Source: RUG14300 sp964391805
GTDB lineage: Bacteria; Bacillota; Clostridia; Christensenellales; CAG-1252
Reading direction: 5' to 3'
Assembly (NCBI GenBank): GCA_964391805.1
Contig: CAYMNK010000008.1
Coordinates: 36,974 to 100,973 of the forward strand
DNA: 64,000 nucleotides
Shown: one piece after another, positions 36,006 to 49,800 of the stretch
How the letters are laid out: each line of letters opens with the position of its first letter
Numbering within the stretch: position 1 is the stretch's first letter
Notes under the pieces: model-generated
Databases searched by the model: none
What the model was told of the DNA's origin: nothing
What the model saw: the letters and a program-made list of their open reading frames with translations, nothing else
Made by a program: the position numbers and the translations under genes

Positions 36006-36019
36006 TGCATAATTATGCA
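36006..36019. repeat. Perfect 14-bp palindrome TGCATAATTATGCA
   Basis: Lies in the AT-rich stretch 35870-36060 upstream of the MoxR operon promoter. The core TGCATAA recurs near 7281-7299 and in the inverted repeat at 7448-7492. Possible regulator site. Confidence 0.4.
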
Positions 36020-36064
36020 TTTTTTATAACATTATGAAGAAAGTTGCAAATAATAATAGTCAGC

Positions 36065-36375
36065 TTCAAGCGTTGATGAGCAATGAAGTCTTTGCATGTT
36101 AAGTTGGAAATGAAGAATTGATGGTAATCGTTACCGTCCAAGATACTGCAAGGTAAGCCTTGCACTGCTTCGCAGTTCGACTTCGCTTACGCTTCGCTCA
36201 GTATGACGGGACGGAAATCAGTTACGACAAGACTGTGTATCGCACAGCAACATCAAATGTCATTCTAAGTGAATTTCGTCCGCCGTCATACTGAGCGCAG
36301 TCGAAATCCGAGTATAACGAGGATCAAACGACGCAGGCGTTTGGTATCTTGCGGACGATAACGAGCAGTTAAAAT
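36065..36375. repeat. Palindromic repeat cluster 8
   Basis: A CCGTCCAAGATACTGC module with a CAAGG/CCTTG stem near 36150, GCTCAGTATGACGGGACGG near 36197, CGTCATACTGAGCGCAGTCG near 36283, and the stem CAAACGACGCAGGCGTTTG (36325-36343) followed by GGTATCTTGCGGACG. It ends about 15 bases before the stop codon of the small LRR gene. Confidence 0.8.
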
Positions 36376-36386
36376 AGCAACACCGT

Positions 36387-36947
36387 TTATGCCAATTTTG
36401 TGCCGAATAAATAACTACTTCTGTCACCGTCAATGTCTTTTTCGCATTCAAACTTGCTCAATGCTACACAGCCGGCAAAAGCACCGTCTCCTATTTTAAT
36501 GGTAGATGATTCACCTTTAATGACAACGCTTTTTAAGTTCGGAATATTGGCAAAAACGCCCGAAGCAATATATGTTACCGAATCGGGAATGACGATTGAC
36601 GATATTATGGGGTTACCCGAAAATCTACTGTCGGCATCATTTCCTATCAAGATTTGTTCGACGGGTTTATTATTGTAGGTTGACGGTATTTCCAATTCTT
36701 CGACAAGTCCGCTATATCCGACCGCGGAATAAGATATAATATCGGCATCGATATCGGTAAAAGCTCCGTTCGAGTCAAGTCCCTGGAATACAATGTGTTT
36801 CAAAGACGGATTGACTTTTTCGGTGGGAAAAGGAATATCCTCATCATCATTCGGACGAGGTAACCACACCGCCAAACTTACGCCGACTAATGACGCTACA
36901 AGAATGATCGCTATAACTATAATCAAAACAATCGTCTTTTTCTTCAT
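36387..36947 (-). CDS. Small membrane-anchored LRR_5 (BspA-type) protein, third gene of the giant-protein operon
   Basis: 186 residues. An N-terminal signal-anchor (about 5-29, 'KTIVLIIVIAIILVASLVGVSLAVWLP') is followed by only two BspA-like leucine-rich repeats ('ISSIVIPDSVTYIASGVFANIPNLKSVVIKG' type). Full-length relatives carry many more repeats, so this is a minimal or truncated member; the palindromic repeat cluster begins just after the stop. The ATG directly abuts the TAA of the upstream gene, with GGAAGG inside that gene's end, so translation is coupled. A cell-envelope role is inferred from the anchor and operon. Confidence 0.8.
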   Translation of the reverse strand: MKKKTIVLIIVIAIILVASLVGVSLAVWLPRPNDDEDIPFPTEKVNPSLKHIVFQGLDSNGAFTDIDADIISYSAVGYSGLVEELEIPSTYNNKPVEQILIGNDADSRFSGNPIISSIVIPDSVTYIASGVFANIPNLKSVVIKGESSTIKIGDGAFAGCVALSKFECEKDIDGDRSSYLFGTKLA

Positions 36948-39900
36948 TTATACTTCCTTCCTTTTTCTTTTCAATATATCGACTCCGCTTTTGTTCATTA
37001 TAACAGCTCTAACCACAAAAAGTATACCGATTATCGCTACAACGCATGCAATTGACACAACAACCCATACCCATATAGGGGTAATTCGATCGGTAAAGCA
37101 CAGTCTATAATTTGCGCCGATCGAGTCAAACGTTATAGAATTATCGCTAAGTTGATAAGAAATTTCTTGTATTTCCCCGTCAATCAATGCGTAAACGATT
37201 ACATCTCGATTGTTTGCGATTTCGGATAAATTCAATGTAACGGTATAGCCTTCACTTAGCGGAGAATCATCTATCAAAATAGCTACATCTATAGCATCTT
37301 CGTCATTGTTTATAACTTCAATTGTTAACTCTGTACCGTCTATACCGTTTTCCGAAAATACACTACCCGAAACTACGATTGAATCAGATACACTTTGTAG
37401 CACTTTGGGCAATATAACAAATTCGATAGTCTTGCTGAATGCCTTATAATTAACGCTTTCGTCGACATAATAAACCACTTCATATCTACCCGGGTTGGTG
37501 AACTCGTCAGACTCATTACATATAGGCGTTTGCTCCTTGTTTGCAGACATAACGACAGGCGAATGTGGTTGTCCGTCATACACCACAGTTTGACGAGAAT
37601 TCCCGACAATGGAGCCGTCAGCTTTTTCTATGGTCAAGATTCTATAAACAATGCCTAAAACCACATGATTGAGTGTATCTACCTGACTAAACTCGATTCC
37701 TATGGTATATTTACCCGAATTGACGAAAGAATTATCGCCCATGTAAGACTTAACCGTTACACCTTCGGGCAGTTCGTCTTCTTTACACGTTAAACTATGC
37801 TCTTTACTGTCATAAACGACAGTTACATCATCCCATATATTTGTTAAATCGTATTCTATGGGAGTTATAGTCAACAAAGCGTATTGTGAGTCAATATCTT
37901 CATAGTTTGAGTCATTCGAAATAAATTCAAGTACAAAGCGATACTCTCCCGCATCAATAAACTCACTGTTTTGCGGATAATCTTCAAAATAGACCTTAGC
38001 GATCAAGCCGTCCGGTAAAGCTCCGCTATAGGTTAATGAGTGAGGATTTCCGTCATACGGTATATCTTTATCCTCAAAAATTATGGAACTGATATCATAT
38101 ACACCCTTATTTACTATGACGGTAACATTTATCACTATTTCATATGATTGCGCTGAATAAACCGCTTTATAAGTGTATTCACCTACGCTTAACAAAACGT
38201 TTTCATCAACCCAAGAATATTTATCTGGAAGTGCAATTTCACTCAATTTCAATCCGCTAACATATCGAGTATCTATCTTATCGAGGCAAAGCGACTTATC
38301 GTACGCTATTATCATTACAGTTGTAGCAAACGGTTCGAGCAAGGCATAATCGGAACTATACATCACAGAATAAACATTTTTATCCGCTTTTACCGATTCT
38401 TCGTCATTTACCCATTTCCAGCCGTTAAGTAGTTCGATATCGGATAGTTTCAAGCCTTCTACGAAGGGTATATAAATAATTACGGGATAATCTATTTGAT
38501 TTTCTTTTTCACGAATCGCATTGATAGTGAGCGTTGTAGCATAATCCTCATAATTAACAATATCGATATTATAATATATATCGAAGGTTACGCTTCCGTA
38601 ATTTGCGATTACCTTATCGATATCGTCTTCGATTTTAAATCGATAACCGTAGGGTAATTTATGCAACTCTAAAGCATCTTTTACAGTCAAACCGTTTTTA
38701 AAAACAATTTCATAAGATAAAGGATCGGCTTCTATCGCCCCCGCCTTGGTAACCTGCATTTTTATCAAGAACTCATAATCCTCATAATTAATACTGTCGG
38801 GATTATAGTAGGCAATATAGCCCTCGTTATCAACAGTAGGAATAATGGTATCGTCTGCCCAACGCCAATTGTTTTCGAGCGGATAGTCGCTTAAAGTTTT
38901 ATTTGCATTGTATACAAAACTCTTGTTTTGATAATATTTATATAAATAAGTTTGTCTTACCGCTTCGTGTTTTTGAAGGGTAATGGTCACAAAAAGCGAA
39001 TACGTATTATAATTTTCGCTGTCACCGCAGTAATATGCGACATATTTCGTCAAATCAACCGTTGGAACGGTTTCTGGATCTTGCCAAGAGAATCCATCAG
39101 AAAGCAAGTAGTCGGACAAGCTCTTATCGGGAGAGTATATACCTGATAACGCTTCATGCGATATATCACTATAATCGGCTTTAGATATTTGCACATCGAA
39201 TTCGTTACTGTAATTTACTTTTTCGTTATCGCCAAAAGCGGTAATCAACTTCAAACGATATGTACCCGAATCGGCAACATTTTTAAGTGTGCAGTATTTA
39301 CTATCAAATACTTTTACAAACTCTGTCGAAATTATTATTCCGCCTTGTCCGTCCGATGTTGACACCTTTTCAAGTCTTTGCCATTCATAGTAGTAATCAA
39401 GGTCTTCAACCTCGACAAACAGAGGTACAATACTTATATCATCACCGTAAACACGCGATATATCTGCTATATTATCTATAACCGTGTCGGCGATTTCAAG
39501 CACCGCCGTGTATGATTCGTTTTTCGTAACTTGTATAGGTATATCCACATGATTTCCCGACGAATCACGCCAATAAAGGACAGTTTGACCATCGGTAGGG
39601 ATAAATCCCAAAACTTGTGGATAGACGGTAGAATTATAATCAAACGATAGCGTTTCGCTTTTGTTTCCTAATGTAAGAGTTATCTTATAGCTATTATCAA
39701 GCGTTACCTTGACCGTTTCATCGGTAAAATCGGAAAGTTTAGGTGAACTTGCTTCAATATTTTCGCTCCACGCTTTTACATAAAATCCACGATTACACTC
39801 AACATCCAAATAAAAATCGGATGTTTCTTCCAAAACATTGGACGGAGAATATAAATAAACACTGCCGTTTTGGTCGGGATAGATGCGTTTATCGAGGACC

Positions 39901-40817
39901 TTGACGGAAGTAAAATCGGTTCCGCCCAGATTCAGCACGATATTGCCTTCGATACGCCCCGAAAAATAAACAAATGACGAATTATTTCCGCCGTCTATTA
40001 ATACGGCTCTTGTGGGCGTTACGCTGTTTATATTAGCACCGTCAATTGTTACATTTCCGTTATTAGAAATCATTACGGCATAACCGTTAGCGATATTTTC
40101 GCTATAAGAATGAGTCGCACTCACCGTACCGCCCGATAAGCTTACCATACCTTGATTTACTTGAATACCGCTATTGCCTTCTATGCACCCGTTTGTAAGC
40201 GTAAATGAAGAATTTTCTCCGTATTGACGTACACCGAGTCCGGTGCCTTGTGCTACCGAATTATCATAGACAATCGCACCGCCGTCAACGGTTACCGTGC
40301 CATAATTGATAAGCGTAGACGTCAATATCGCCTTATCGGGTACAGTTTTAACAGTCCCCGAATATGAGTTTAGTATTGCACCTTCGTTCACGGTTATGGC
40401 TGTTACCGAAGATAAGATATCAACGCCCTGCAATCTTAGTTCGTTACGATTAACGGTTATAAACGGTGAGAAACTTCCTAAGTAATTCAATTCGCCCTGC
40501 ATAACCACAGGATAATCATAATCGAAAAATAGTTGTTCGTCAGTTGATACCTTTTTGAAATTAACTATTATATTAGACGACGCATTTTGAGCAATAGAAT
40601 CGAGAGCGGTTTGCAATGAATCGCTTGTAAGGGATGATCCGTTATTACCGTATGAATACACTGCTCCGTCATAAGTTATGGTTATAGGATCGGAATATAT
40701 TATTCCGCTATCCGCATATGTAACTCGGACAGAGCACAGAAAAGCCCCCGCTATCGTCATAATAGCGACAAGTGCAAATACTGCTATTAATTTGTTAGAT
40801 ACACGAGTTCTTTTCAT
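36948..40817 (-). CDS. Surface protein with beta-helix region, MBG-type domains and C-terminal membrane anchor
   Basis: 1,289 residues. The signal peptide ends near 'VTYA-DSG' (about 36). Residues about 50-310 look like a right-handed beta-helix ('GCIEGNSGIQVNQGMVSLSGGTVSA', 'NGNVTIDGANI'). From about 330 there are repeated MBG/YDG-like beta domains; several show 'YxADKxxYxVxYSxDxxxYE' and 'IxYDGxxHSLTYSGxLPxGV'. A C-terminal helix (about 1241-1266, 'IWVWVVVSIACVVAIIGILFVV') is followed by a basic tail. The anchor plus shared domain type suggest it attaches to, or accompanies, the giant protein encoded 9 bases upstream. AAGGAG 4 nt before the ATG lies just after the giant gene's stop. Confidence 0.85.
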   Translation of the reverse strand: MKRTRVSNKLIAVFALVAIMTIAGAFLCSVRVTYADSGIIYSDPITITYDGAVYSYGNNGSSLTSDSLQTALDSIAQNASSNIIVNFKKVSTDEQLFFDYDYPVVMQGELNYLGSFSPFITVNRNELRLQGVDILSSVTAITVNEGAILNSYSGTVKTVPDKAILTSTLINYGTVTVDGGAIVYDNSVAQGTGLGVRQYGENSSFTLTNGCIEGNSGIQVNQGMVSLSGGTVSATHSYSENIANGYAVMISNNGNVTIDGANINSVTPTRAVLIDGGNNSSFVYFSGRIEGNIVLNLGGTDFTSVKVLDKRIYPDQNGSVYLYSPSNVLEETSDFYLDVECNRGFYVKAWSENIEASSPKLSDFTDETVKVTLDNSYKITLTLGNKSETLSFDYNSTVYPQVLGFIPTDGQTVLYWRDSSGNHVDIPIQVTKNESYTAVLEIADTVIDNIADISRVYGDDISIVPLFVEVEDLDYYYEWQRLEKVSTSDGQGGIIISTEFVKVFDSKYCTLKNVADSGTYRLKLITAFGDNEKVNYSNEFDVQISKADYSDISHEALSGIYSPDKSLSDYLLSDGFSWQDPETVPTVDLTKYVAYYCGDSENYNTYSLFVTITLQKHEAVRQTYLYKYYQNKSFVYNANKTLSDYPLENNWRWADDTIIPTVDNEGYIAYYNPDSINYEDYEFLIKMQVTKAGAIEADPLSYEIVFKNGLTVKDALELHKLPYGYRFKIEDDIDKVIANYGSVTFDIYYNIDIVNYEDYATTLTINAIREKENQIDYPVIIYIPFVEGLKLSDIELLNGWKWVNDEESVKADKNVYSVMYSSDYALLEPFATTVMIIAYDKSLCLDKIDTRYVSGLKLSEIALPDKYSWVDENVLLSVGEYTYKAVYSAQSYEIVINVTVIVNKGVYDISSIIFEDKDIPYDGNPHSLTYSGALPDGLIAKVYFEDYPQNSEFIDAGEYRFVLEFISNDSNYEDIDSQYALLTITPIEYDLTNIWDDVTVVYDSKEHSLTCKEDELPEGVTVKSYMGDNSFVNSGKYTIGIEFSQVDTLNHVVLGIVYRILTIEKADGSIVGNSRQTVVYDGQPHSPVVMSANKEQTPICNESDEFTNPGRYEVVYYVDESVNYKAFSKTIEFVILPKVLQSVSDSIVVSGSVFSENGIDGTELTIEVINNDEDAIDVAILIDDSPLSEGYTVTLNLSEIANNRDVIVYALIDGEIQEISYQLSDNSITFDSIGANYRLCFTDRITPIWVWVVVSIACVVAIIGILFVVRAVIMNKSGVDILKRKRKEV

Positions 40818-40826
40818 GTTACTCCT

Positions 40827-43800
40827 TTAGTTGTCGGTCTCGGTTTGAGTCTTTTCGGAATGAACGATAATATAATCGTTCGAAGACTGTAGAATAAACA
40901 GCCTATATGTAGTCGGTCTCATGGATGTTATTTGCTTACCGTTTGCATCGAAGTTACCATAATAACTATCCACAAGCATATACGCCGTAGTTGTTTCATA
41001 AGGAATATAGATGTCACTTATCAGTGTAGCATCGAGCCATCCGTATGCGGATAATAATGCCAGTTGACGATAATTGCCGATGCTTAGATTATCTTCTGCG
41101 TTAGGCAATAATGAGAAATTCCTCATAAGCTCGCTCTTGACTAATATATAAGCTTTCTCAACATATTTGTCGCTCGATTCTTTAAATCCGTCATAATCAA
41201 GACCACTCTTATCAGTTCCATTAACGAATTGAGTGTCACCGTTTGACAAATAAACCGCCACGCTATTGTTAAGATAGGTACCACCGAATGATCCGTCCTT
41301 AGTTCCGTACAAAGGTCCTACATTATAGTTAGAACCGCTCAATACAACCTTAGTATCAACGAAGGCTACATTATTCTCGGCGTTATTACCACTGTATTCG
41401 CCTACTATTCCGCCTACGATAGCGTTCTTGGCATATACATTCAAATATCCAACCGCTACAACACCATTAATTACGGTATTGCTCGTTTCACCCACAACGA
41501 AGCCAACTTTAACATCATTATCGGGAGTATTAACGGTATAAATACCCGAAATGGTAACGTCCTCTATTGTCGAATTAACGGCTTTGCTTGCAATTATTCC
41601 GCCTTTTTCCGATTCGGTTATGGCGTTTACCCTCTCTATATTAAGGCTCTTAATCGTCGCTCCGTCGAGTTGTCCGAACAAACCACCGTTAGTCGTAGAT
41701 AAAATCATCAAATCGCTTATGGTATATCCGCCTCCGTCATAAGTTCCGCTAAACACAAACGACGATTGTATCCAAACGATACTTAGAGAACCGTTCACCA
41801 CCATGGAAATATTATTATGTTGACGGTAGTCGGGTGTAATGCCTGCCTTTTGTAAATTGGTAGCGTCATTGGCAAGATTTTGAATATCGGTAGCATCGTA
41901 TACATCGAATATGTTATCCGACTTATTATACTTAATGTAAGTTAGTTTTAGAGTCGGATTGGTGGGAACAACGAAGTTGTCGGACAAATTGCCGAACGAT
42001 AACAACAGCTCGTCACCTATCATATTCTGATTCATTATAATGCTTGTGTACGCGGTCAACGTATCAAGATAATCGGAGTTATTCCATCTATTATTGATTA
42101 CTACATTCGAAGTCCAGCCCGAATCACCGTTAGTAGCCATACCGTTTTCTACAAGAATAGTTTTTAATCTTTCTATCAATGCATTGTGTTGAGCATCGGC
42201 GTCGAGCTCTTCGAATCCCACAATACCCCATTCAAGGTCGGTCAAATCACACTTTTCGAGATTGATAACGGCAGTTACATCCTCAGGTTCGCGATAACTT
42301 TGCAACAGATTATCATAGGTAAGATCTAATTTTCTTGCAGTTATGGAATACTTGTTTATGCAATCTATATTGAATTCCGCTCCGCTATCGACAATGTTTC
42401 CGTTAGAATCGACAAACACGTAATTGTGAACGCCGTTTCCGTCAACTATTTCGATAAAAGCGTTGACAGCATAGATGCCTATATCCTTACCTCCGCCTAT
42501 ATTCAAGTTACCTACATAGCAGTTGCCTTCGATAAGCGTTGTTAGTTCGAGATAAGTTTCCACACTCTTTACGCTGACACAATAGAGTTCTTCAGTACTT
42601 GAACATCCGTCGGCATAAACAAAAGTTTTATCGAAAGTCAGTCCGTTATAAATATGTCCTGCATTACTGCTAACAGATGCGGATAATCGTCTCGGCTGAA
42701 TGAGGTTACCATCATTTCTTTCCATTGCCAAACCAGAGGTATCGCCCGCAAACCAATAATTCTCGGTCACATCGACAGTAGTCACGTGATTAAAGGTCAG
42801 TTCCTTGAATATAACATGCACGCCGGTTGCTTTTGTGCTTGCCTCATTTGCCGTAATGCTTTCGATATATAGATCGAGAACGTCGCCATCACCTTCTACA
42901 ATATTACCTATCTTATAAATGACTTTGTTCGCTATTCCGTCATAGTTTTCATTAGTCAAAGTATAGGTGTAAGTTTTGAATACGATTCCGTCGGTAGTGG
43001 ACTTTGCGATATTAATAGTGTCGGCAAAGGTAAAGAGTTTCGATCCGTCATACTTTTTACTTACATAGCTTTCAACTATATCCAATGCAATCGTGATAGG
43101 TCGCTTATCGATGGTCCAGGTTTTGACAACATCGGTCGGAGTTACATAGTTAAGGTTATAAGGTATTTCGTAGGTTTTACCGTCAACGACTACGTTATCC
43201 GTTCCGTCCTTAACTTTGGATACCGTTGCGGTATACGTACCCGCGTTAATACCCTTGAAGTTTCCGCTCGTTTCAAGGTCCATTTCGACACCGCCTAAAC
43301 CTAAACCGCTGGCGATAATGATATGTTCGCGCTTGTTATATACACAAACATCTCCATCGCTGTACTCTTCGCCCGAATGATCGCAACAACCGAAATACCA
43401 CTTCAATTCGACTACGAACTTTTGAATGGTAGCATTTCTCGTAACGTCACTATCGTTTAATTTATAATCATTTGCTTCCCAATCTTGTTCGGGGGAAAAT
43501 CTTGCAGTTAGTGTATAATCGCCTGCCAATACGAAGCGATTGGCGAGTTCTTCGAAGCCACCCAAGTCACCGCTAAGATTAAACGCTATGGATAGATAAA
43601 TATTCTTATCGTTACCGCTTATTCCCTGTCCGACAATGGATGCTTTTACCGAATTCGATTGGTCTGTTGCATTATAAACATACTTAGCATCGATAAGACC
43701 GTTATAATACCAACTTATTGCAGATTCCTTTTGAGTTATCGTCAACGAAACCTCGTCAGACCAATCATTGTAGTTCGATTGTCCGCGGATGCTTGCACCC

Positions 43801-46800
43801 ACTTGATACAGACCTGCGTGTTCCGCATAGTTAATAGCTTCGTCGCATATATAACTGTCTTTTATGGTGTCGCCGTCATAGAATGCGCTGTTATAGTAAC
43901 TTGTCGATAATGTGCTGTAATTAACGGATACGTTAGTACCGTCCGGAAGCACCACGTTTTCGTAAGCAACCGCTCCGCCTTCATTATTTGACGCGTAAAT
44001 ATAATGCTTATTACCGTCAAATACATATGCACGCTCGCCGATAAAGACATTATCGATGGTACCCTTATTGACGGTAACGGTTATAGACGACGACCAGTCA
44101 TTATAGTTTGAAGTATTGGAAACACTTGCTGTTATCGTATATGTGCCCGCATTCTTTATACCGCACTTACCTATATCGTCATAACCGAATTCACCGCCCG
44201 AGTAATTAACCGTTATCGGCAAGCCGGAATCGAACTCATAGTAAACCGCACTATAATCTTCGCTATAATCGGCTCCGTTTGCGGTAACGAAGAAATATTT
44301 AGGTTCACCGCGATGATAAGTCCATTCCACAATTCCGCAGAATTTCAAATTGGTTACATTCGCTTTTTCGATTTTTATAGTCTTATCGTCGTTAATCAAT
44401 TTATAGTTGTTAGTTAATTCTTTCGAATTAAATACCGCTTTGACATTATACGTACCGGCGTCTTTGAATTCCTTACCGTTATAGTCGATTACGATAAAGT
44501 CTGTATATGAACTTTTATCTTCTCCCAAAAGGATCGCAGTTGCCGAAACTGCACCGCTTTGGTCGGTTCCGTTATAAGTATAAATATCCGCCAAATTCCA
44601 TTGAACTGCTACGCTCGCTTGTTCGATAACGTAATTCCTTGCAGTTGCGGTGATACCGTAGTTTGCGCGCATATTCTCGTCCATCACACCCGGTATGGAT
44701 GCGACCGCGTTGTATGTACCCGCATTACGTAAATCCGCTACCAAAGGTTCACGAAGAGCTTCTCCGTCGGCAGTTTTGACATAATACGATAATACCGTTA
44801 GATTTAGCGTACCGTTATTGGCGGTGGTAATATCATCGCCCTTAAGTCTAATAAGCGCGGTTGCCTCGTGGGAATATCCGTCATAAGTCAATGAATAATA
44901 ATCGCCCTTATTAACGAAGCCTACGCCGTTCCATTCGATACCGACGTTAAGCGCATTAATTAAGAATATGTTTTCGTGGTCAACTTCGCTAAATACTATG
45001 GTCTCTAATAAATAGTTATTTGCATCTTCTCCGTCGAAAGTGAAAACGATGCTGTTTGCTTCGAGCACATTCTTAGAATTATAGTACGCTTTAATTGTAA
45101 TATCGTCACCTTCTATCGGTTCAAATCCGTCGGCAAACAATGTTATAGGAGACTTCGCGGACTGCGTAGTTCCGTCATAATCTTTTTGCCAAGATTGAAG
45201 TGTTCTACTATCAACATCGAGGGTACGAGCAGTTATCGTTCCGTTAAGGTTGGTCGGCACTTTATAGTTGGTTATCGGGAAGTTTTCGTTGTTCGAAGTC
45301 AATGTAACGATAATTCTCTTGGTTATCGCAACGTTCTTATCCGAATATGCAACCGATGCAAAGATATAACCGACATCGCTTTCAACAATTCCGCTAACTG
45401 TAACATTGCCCTCTATATTCGCATTACCGTCATAAACCTTATTAGGGCTCTCTATTTCCACAGCAATATCTTTTACGTTTACGGTAAAGGTTGCCTCTCT
45501 ACTTACGAACGATTCGATATTGGGGTTATAGTCCGCATCGTCAACGGCATTATAACGAGCGATTACGGTATATACACCGACATTTCTTATTGCATTAGTT
45601 GTCAATATATCTTCTCCGAGTTTATAGGTATAATATACCTTTTCGGATACTCCGAGTACGGTAATAGTTTCGCTGTTTACCATAGATTTACCGGCGTTAA
45701 GCAATAAGTAATAGGTGTTACCATCATAGGTCATAGAAACGTCGTTAAGAGAAGCGTTATAACTATATTTATTCATTATAATATCTTTCTTAACAGTATC
45801 GTTTAATATGTAGTTATCGCTATCCCAACCGTTGTAAGACGCGGTAAATGCATACGTACCTGCGTTAATAAACTCGCTAACTTCATAATTCTCGCTATCC
45901 ACACCGCTAACAGCAACAGTCATTTGCTTTATTTCGCCCTTAACGGATGTAAACGATGCGCTTATTGCGTTCGCTTGATCTAAACGCGAATATGTGTATT
46001 CTTGGGATGTACCCACCCAATTAACGGTGCGTTCTACCCTATTAATGGTTAAAGTTGCACTTAAAGTCAGCGTATTGTAGTTATCGTTGACGATATTTAC
46101 GATTATTGTATAAATACCTGCATTGATTACGCCGTCCGCATTAGCGGATGCTCTCTTAATCCTTGATTTTTGATGAGCGGTATATGAATAGCTATATGAT
46201 ACGGTTGCAGTATCCTTAATATTCTTAGATGTATATATTGATAGCTCTTTTAATAATTCGTCCGCTTTTACCCATGTACTCTCGCCCGCATTTTCCGATA
46301 TCTTAATGCCAATATATTCTTCGCAGTAATCGACAGTATCATTGTTAAAGAAGATATTTTTGTCTTGTTCGAGTTTCGTAAGGTCTTTAGCCAACATTTC
46401 GGCTTTTTCGATAACAAGTACAGCCACAAGGGTGCTAACCTCTACGTAATTGTCGGCATTAACAGTTTCGGAAGGTACAACGGTAAAAGCGAAATTGTAT
46501 ATACCGGCATTCTTCGCCGTTATGGACGTGGAAGAATTAATAGTTGTAGATATGACAAATACGTCACCGTTACCGTCATTATGGGTAGCACTCAACACAA
46601 CATTAAGCGTATCACCCGACAGCGTGTACTTAGGATAATCTTCGCTTGACGCAAAGGTAGGCACTAAAGTATGCTCTTCTCCGTCATAAACTATGTTATC
46701 ACCGTTTACCGTTATTTCGAGTTTCGCTTTGTCTATCGTGAGAACAGCAGTCAATGTAAGAACCTCATAATTCTTTCCGCCGTCTACGGTAGCAGTAACC

Positions 46801-49800
46801 GTATACTCGCCTGCGTCGGTCTTAGAATTGTTAGAATACACAACGGTTACATTTTCGCCGTATTGCGTCTTATCACCTTTGACAGCCAACGACTTGATAC
46901 TTCCGTCATAGGTATATTTAGCATCGGTAAAGGTAATCGTTGTTATCTTGGCTTGTTTAATAGACCAGTCTTGAGATAATCCTGATAAAGGCAAACTATA
47001 ATTGTTATTATCGATAGAAGATATCGCGGAAGTATAATTACCTACATCGGTTGCCTTATACACTTTATCACTCGTCGTATCATATATAATATTTACCATA
47101 TCGCCCTCGATTATTCCGTCAAGGGTAGCGGTTACGCTTTGCTCTGAATGATTATAGGTCTTATCGATATCGGTAGACCATACAACGGTCAACTGTTTAG
47201 GAAGGATTGACCATGCTTTAGTCATTTCACCCGATAATTCATAATTGTCGTTACCGCTTATTGTTACGACTGCGGTGTAATTTCCAACGTTTGTTTTGGC
47301 ATTTTCGTTATAATCAAAATTAACGGTGTCGCCCTCGTAGATAGTGTCTTCGGTATATGCGCTTAACACTCTTTCAGTCTTATTATAGACAACGGGTGCG
47401 GTGTAGTCGTCTTCTTCAAGCATCCACTTGGTAATAGTCAACACTTTACGCTTAATAGTAAAGGAATATGAACTATTAACCGGCAATCTATAGTTATTTT
47501 TGTTATCTCCGTCAAGCGTTACCGATACCGAATAATTACCTGCATTCTTGGCTAAGAATCCATAAGTACCGTTGCGCTCACATTCCGACAATTCGGAAAG
47601 GGTATTATGTGCAAATACAAGTTTCAATTTACCATTTTGATCGCTTTCGACAATACCGCCGACCGTAAGTAATACGCCTTGATCGGATGCAGAATATATT
47701 CCAGTGTAATTATCGCTATTACTCCAATTCAAGCCAAGCAGTACGGGAGTTATTTCGAGATTGCTACTCGGTAATTCCTTATCGTTGTAGTTATCCCCTG
47801 CAGAGATTGTAGCGGTAACGGTATATGTACCTACATTAGTTGCACCGTTAGAGCCGTCTTCACCGCCCGTGTACGATACACTAACGGCTACTCCGTGTTG
47901 AGTGGTAGTCTTATTGATAGCCACATAATGAATATTACCGTCATACTCAAATACCGCAGAATTCAAAATAACTCCCTCTATTTCCGCTTTTACTATTGAC
48001 CAAGCGCGTTCTAAGCCCTCATTCGGTAATATATAGTTAGAGTTGTCTATTGAATCGATTATAGCGGTATATGTACCTGCATTAATTGCCTTATTTACGT
48101 CGTTTGCTGAATTTATATACGTAATGTTTACTATATCGCCCGAACAAACACCGCCAAGAACGGCTTTCACTTCGTGTGATGTGGCATCGTACACAAATGC
48201 ATCCGTGTAATCCCAAGATACGCTCAAAAGCTTGGGCGATATAATCCATGTCTTATTGACGGTATCCATTGTATAATTGGAATGACTAAGACTTACCGTT
48301 GCATGATAAGTATATGCATTGGTTCCCTTATTACCGCTAATATCGGCGTTTACCTCATCGCCATTGATTATTCCGTCAATGGTAGGTGTCAAGATGTATT
48401 CCGACTTATTATAAACAAGTGCAGTATCGGTATATTCACCCGAAATACCATTGTTTTGATACTTCCAACCGCTTCCGCTTATAGTAACCGTCTTTTTATT
48501 GATAGTAAACCCAGCACTCGTGTTGGTAATGATATAGTTATCTTTGGTATCACCACTAAGACTAACGGTTATCGTATAAGTCCCTGCATCTATAGCACAG
48601 AAATCATATTTGGCATTATCTTTACCGCTCGTATAGGTCGATGAGGTATTATGGGTAAACTCCAATACCAACTCACCGTTCGTATCGCCTTCGACTATAC
48701 CGCTGACCGAAAGTAACACACCTTGCATGGTGGCGGAATAGGTGCCTGTAAAGTTCGAAGTATTAGCCCAAGACAATTTGATTTCGGCATGGGTTATTTC
48801 AAGTGTATTTGTCAAGGTGGCGCTATTGTAGTTATTACCGGCAGTAAGTGTAGCTGTAACGGTATACACACCTACATTAATTGCTTTATCCACCGCAGTC
48901 GAATCTTTGGTAATACTATAGGTTACATATACCGTTTCACCGTATTGAGTAATCAATTTGTCAACAGACAAACAATGGTCGTTACCGTCATAAGTCAAGG
49001 TCAACGAATCCATACTAATACCCTCGATATTTGCCTTTTCGATGGTAATCGTTGCTGTCATCTTCCACTCATAGTAGCTTTCACTCTCGGCTATAGTGGC
49101 GGTAACTTCATATTTACCCACATTGGTTGCACCGTTAGAGCCGTCTTCACCGCCCGAGTACGATACAGTAACGGCTATTCCGTGCTGTGTGGTGGTTTTA
49201 TTGACCGTTATAGTTTGCTTCACGCTATTATAGGTCACCGTCTTATTTGCAAGAATAATACCGGTAATATCTGTCTTAACCTCTGCTTTAAGAATTGCCC
49301 AATTCTTGGTAGTATCGGTAGAAAGTGTATAATTGGAGGCGGTTTTTCCCGAAATGCCTATAACGGTTGCCGTGTATTCGCCAACCGACACCGCCGAGTT
49401 ATCTTTGAGTTCGGAAGTCAAGCTTTCGCCATCAACTACATTGGTAAAGGTCGCAAATATTGATCTTTGAATATTGGAGAATTTAACCGTCCACCTATCG
49501 CTTTCGGTGTTCCATGTGTATATAGCGTTTTCTTCATCGGCAAGATTGTCGGTTGACCAAGTTATGCCCAATACACGCTTGGTAATATGCCAACTTGCGC
49601 TGTTATTGGATATGTAATAGTTGGTGTTACTCGGTAACGATAGGCTTATTGTATAATCGCCTGCATTAGCGGCAGTAAATGTACCGTTATCATTTCCTTC
49701 CAATTCACCGCTACAATCTCCCGAAACAGTTATCGTTTCGATAAAGCCGTCAATCATTCCGCCAACAGTAACAGTTACTCCGTGCAGATTTCCGTCATAG

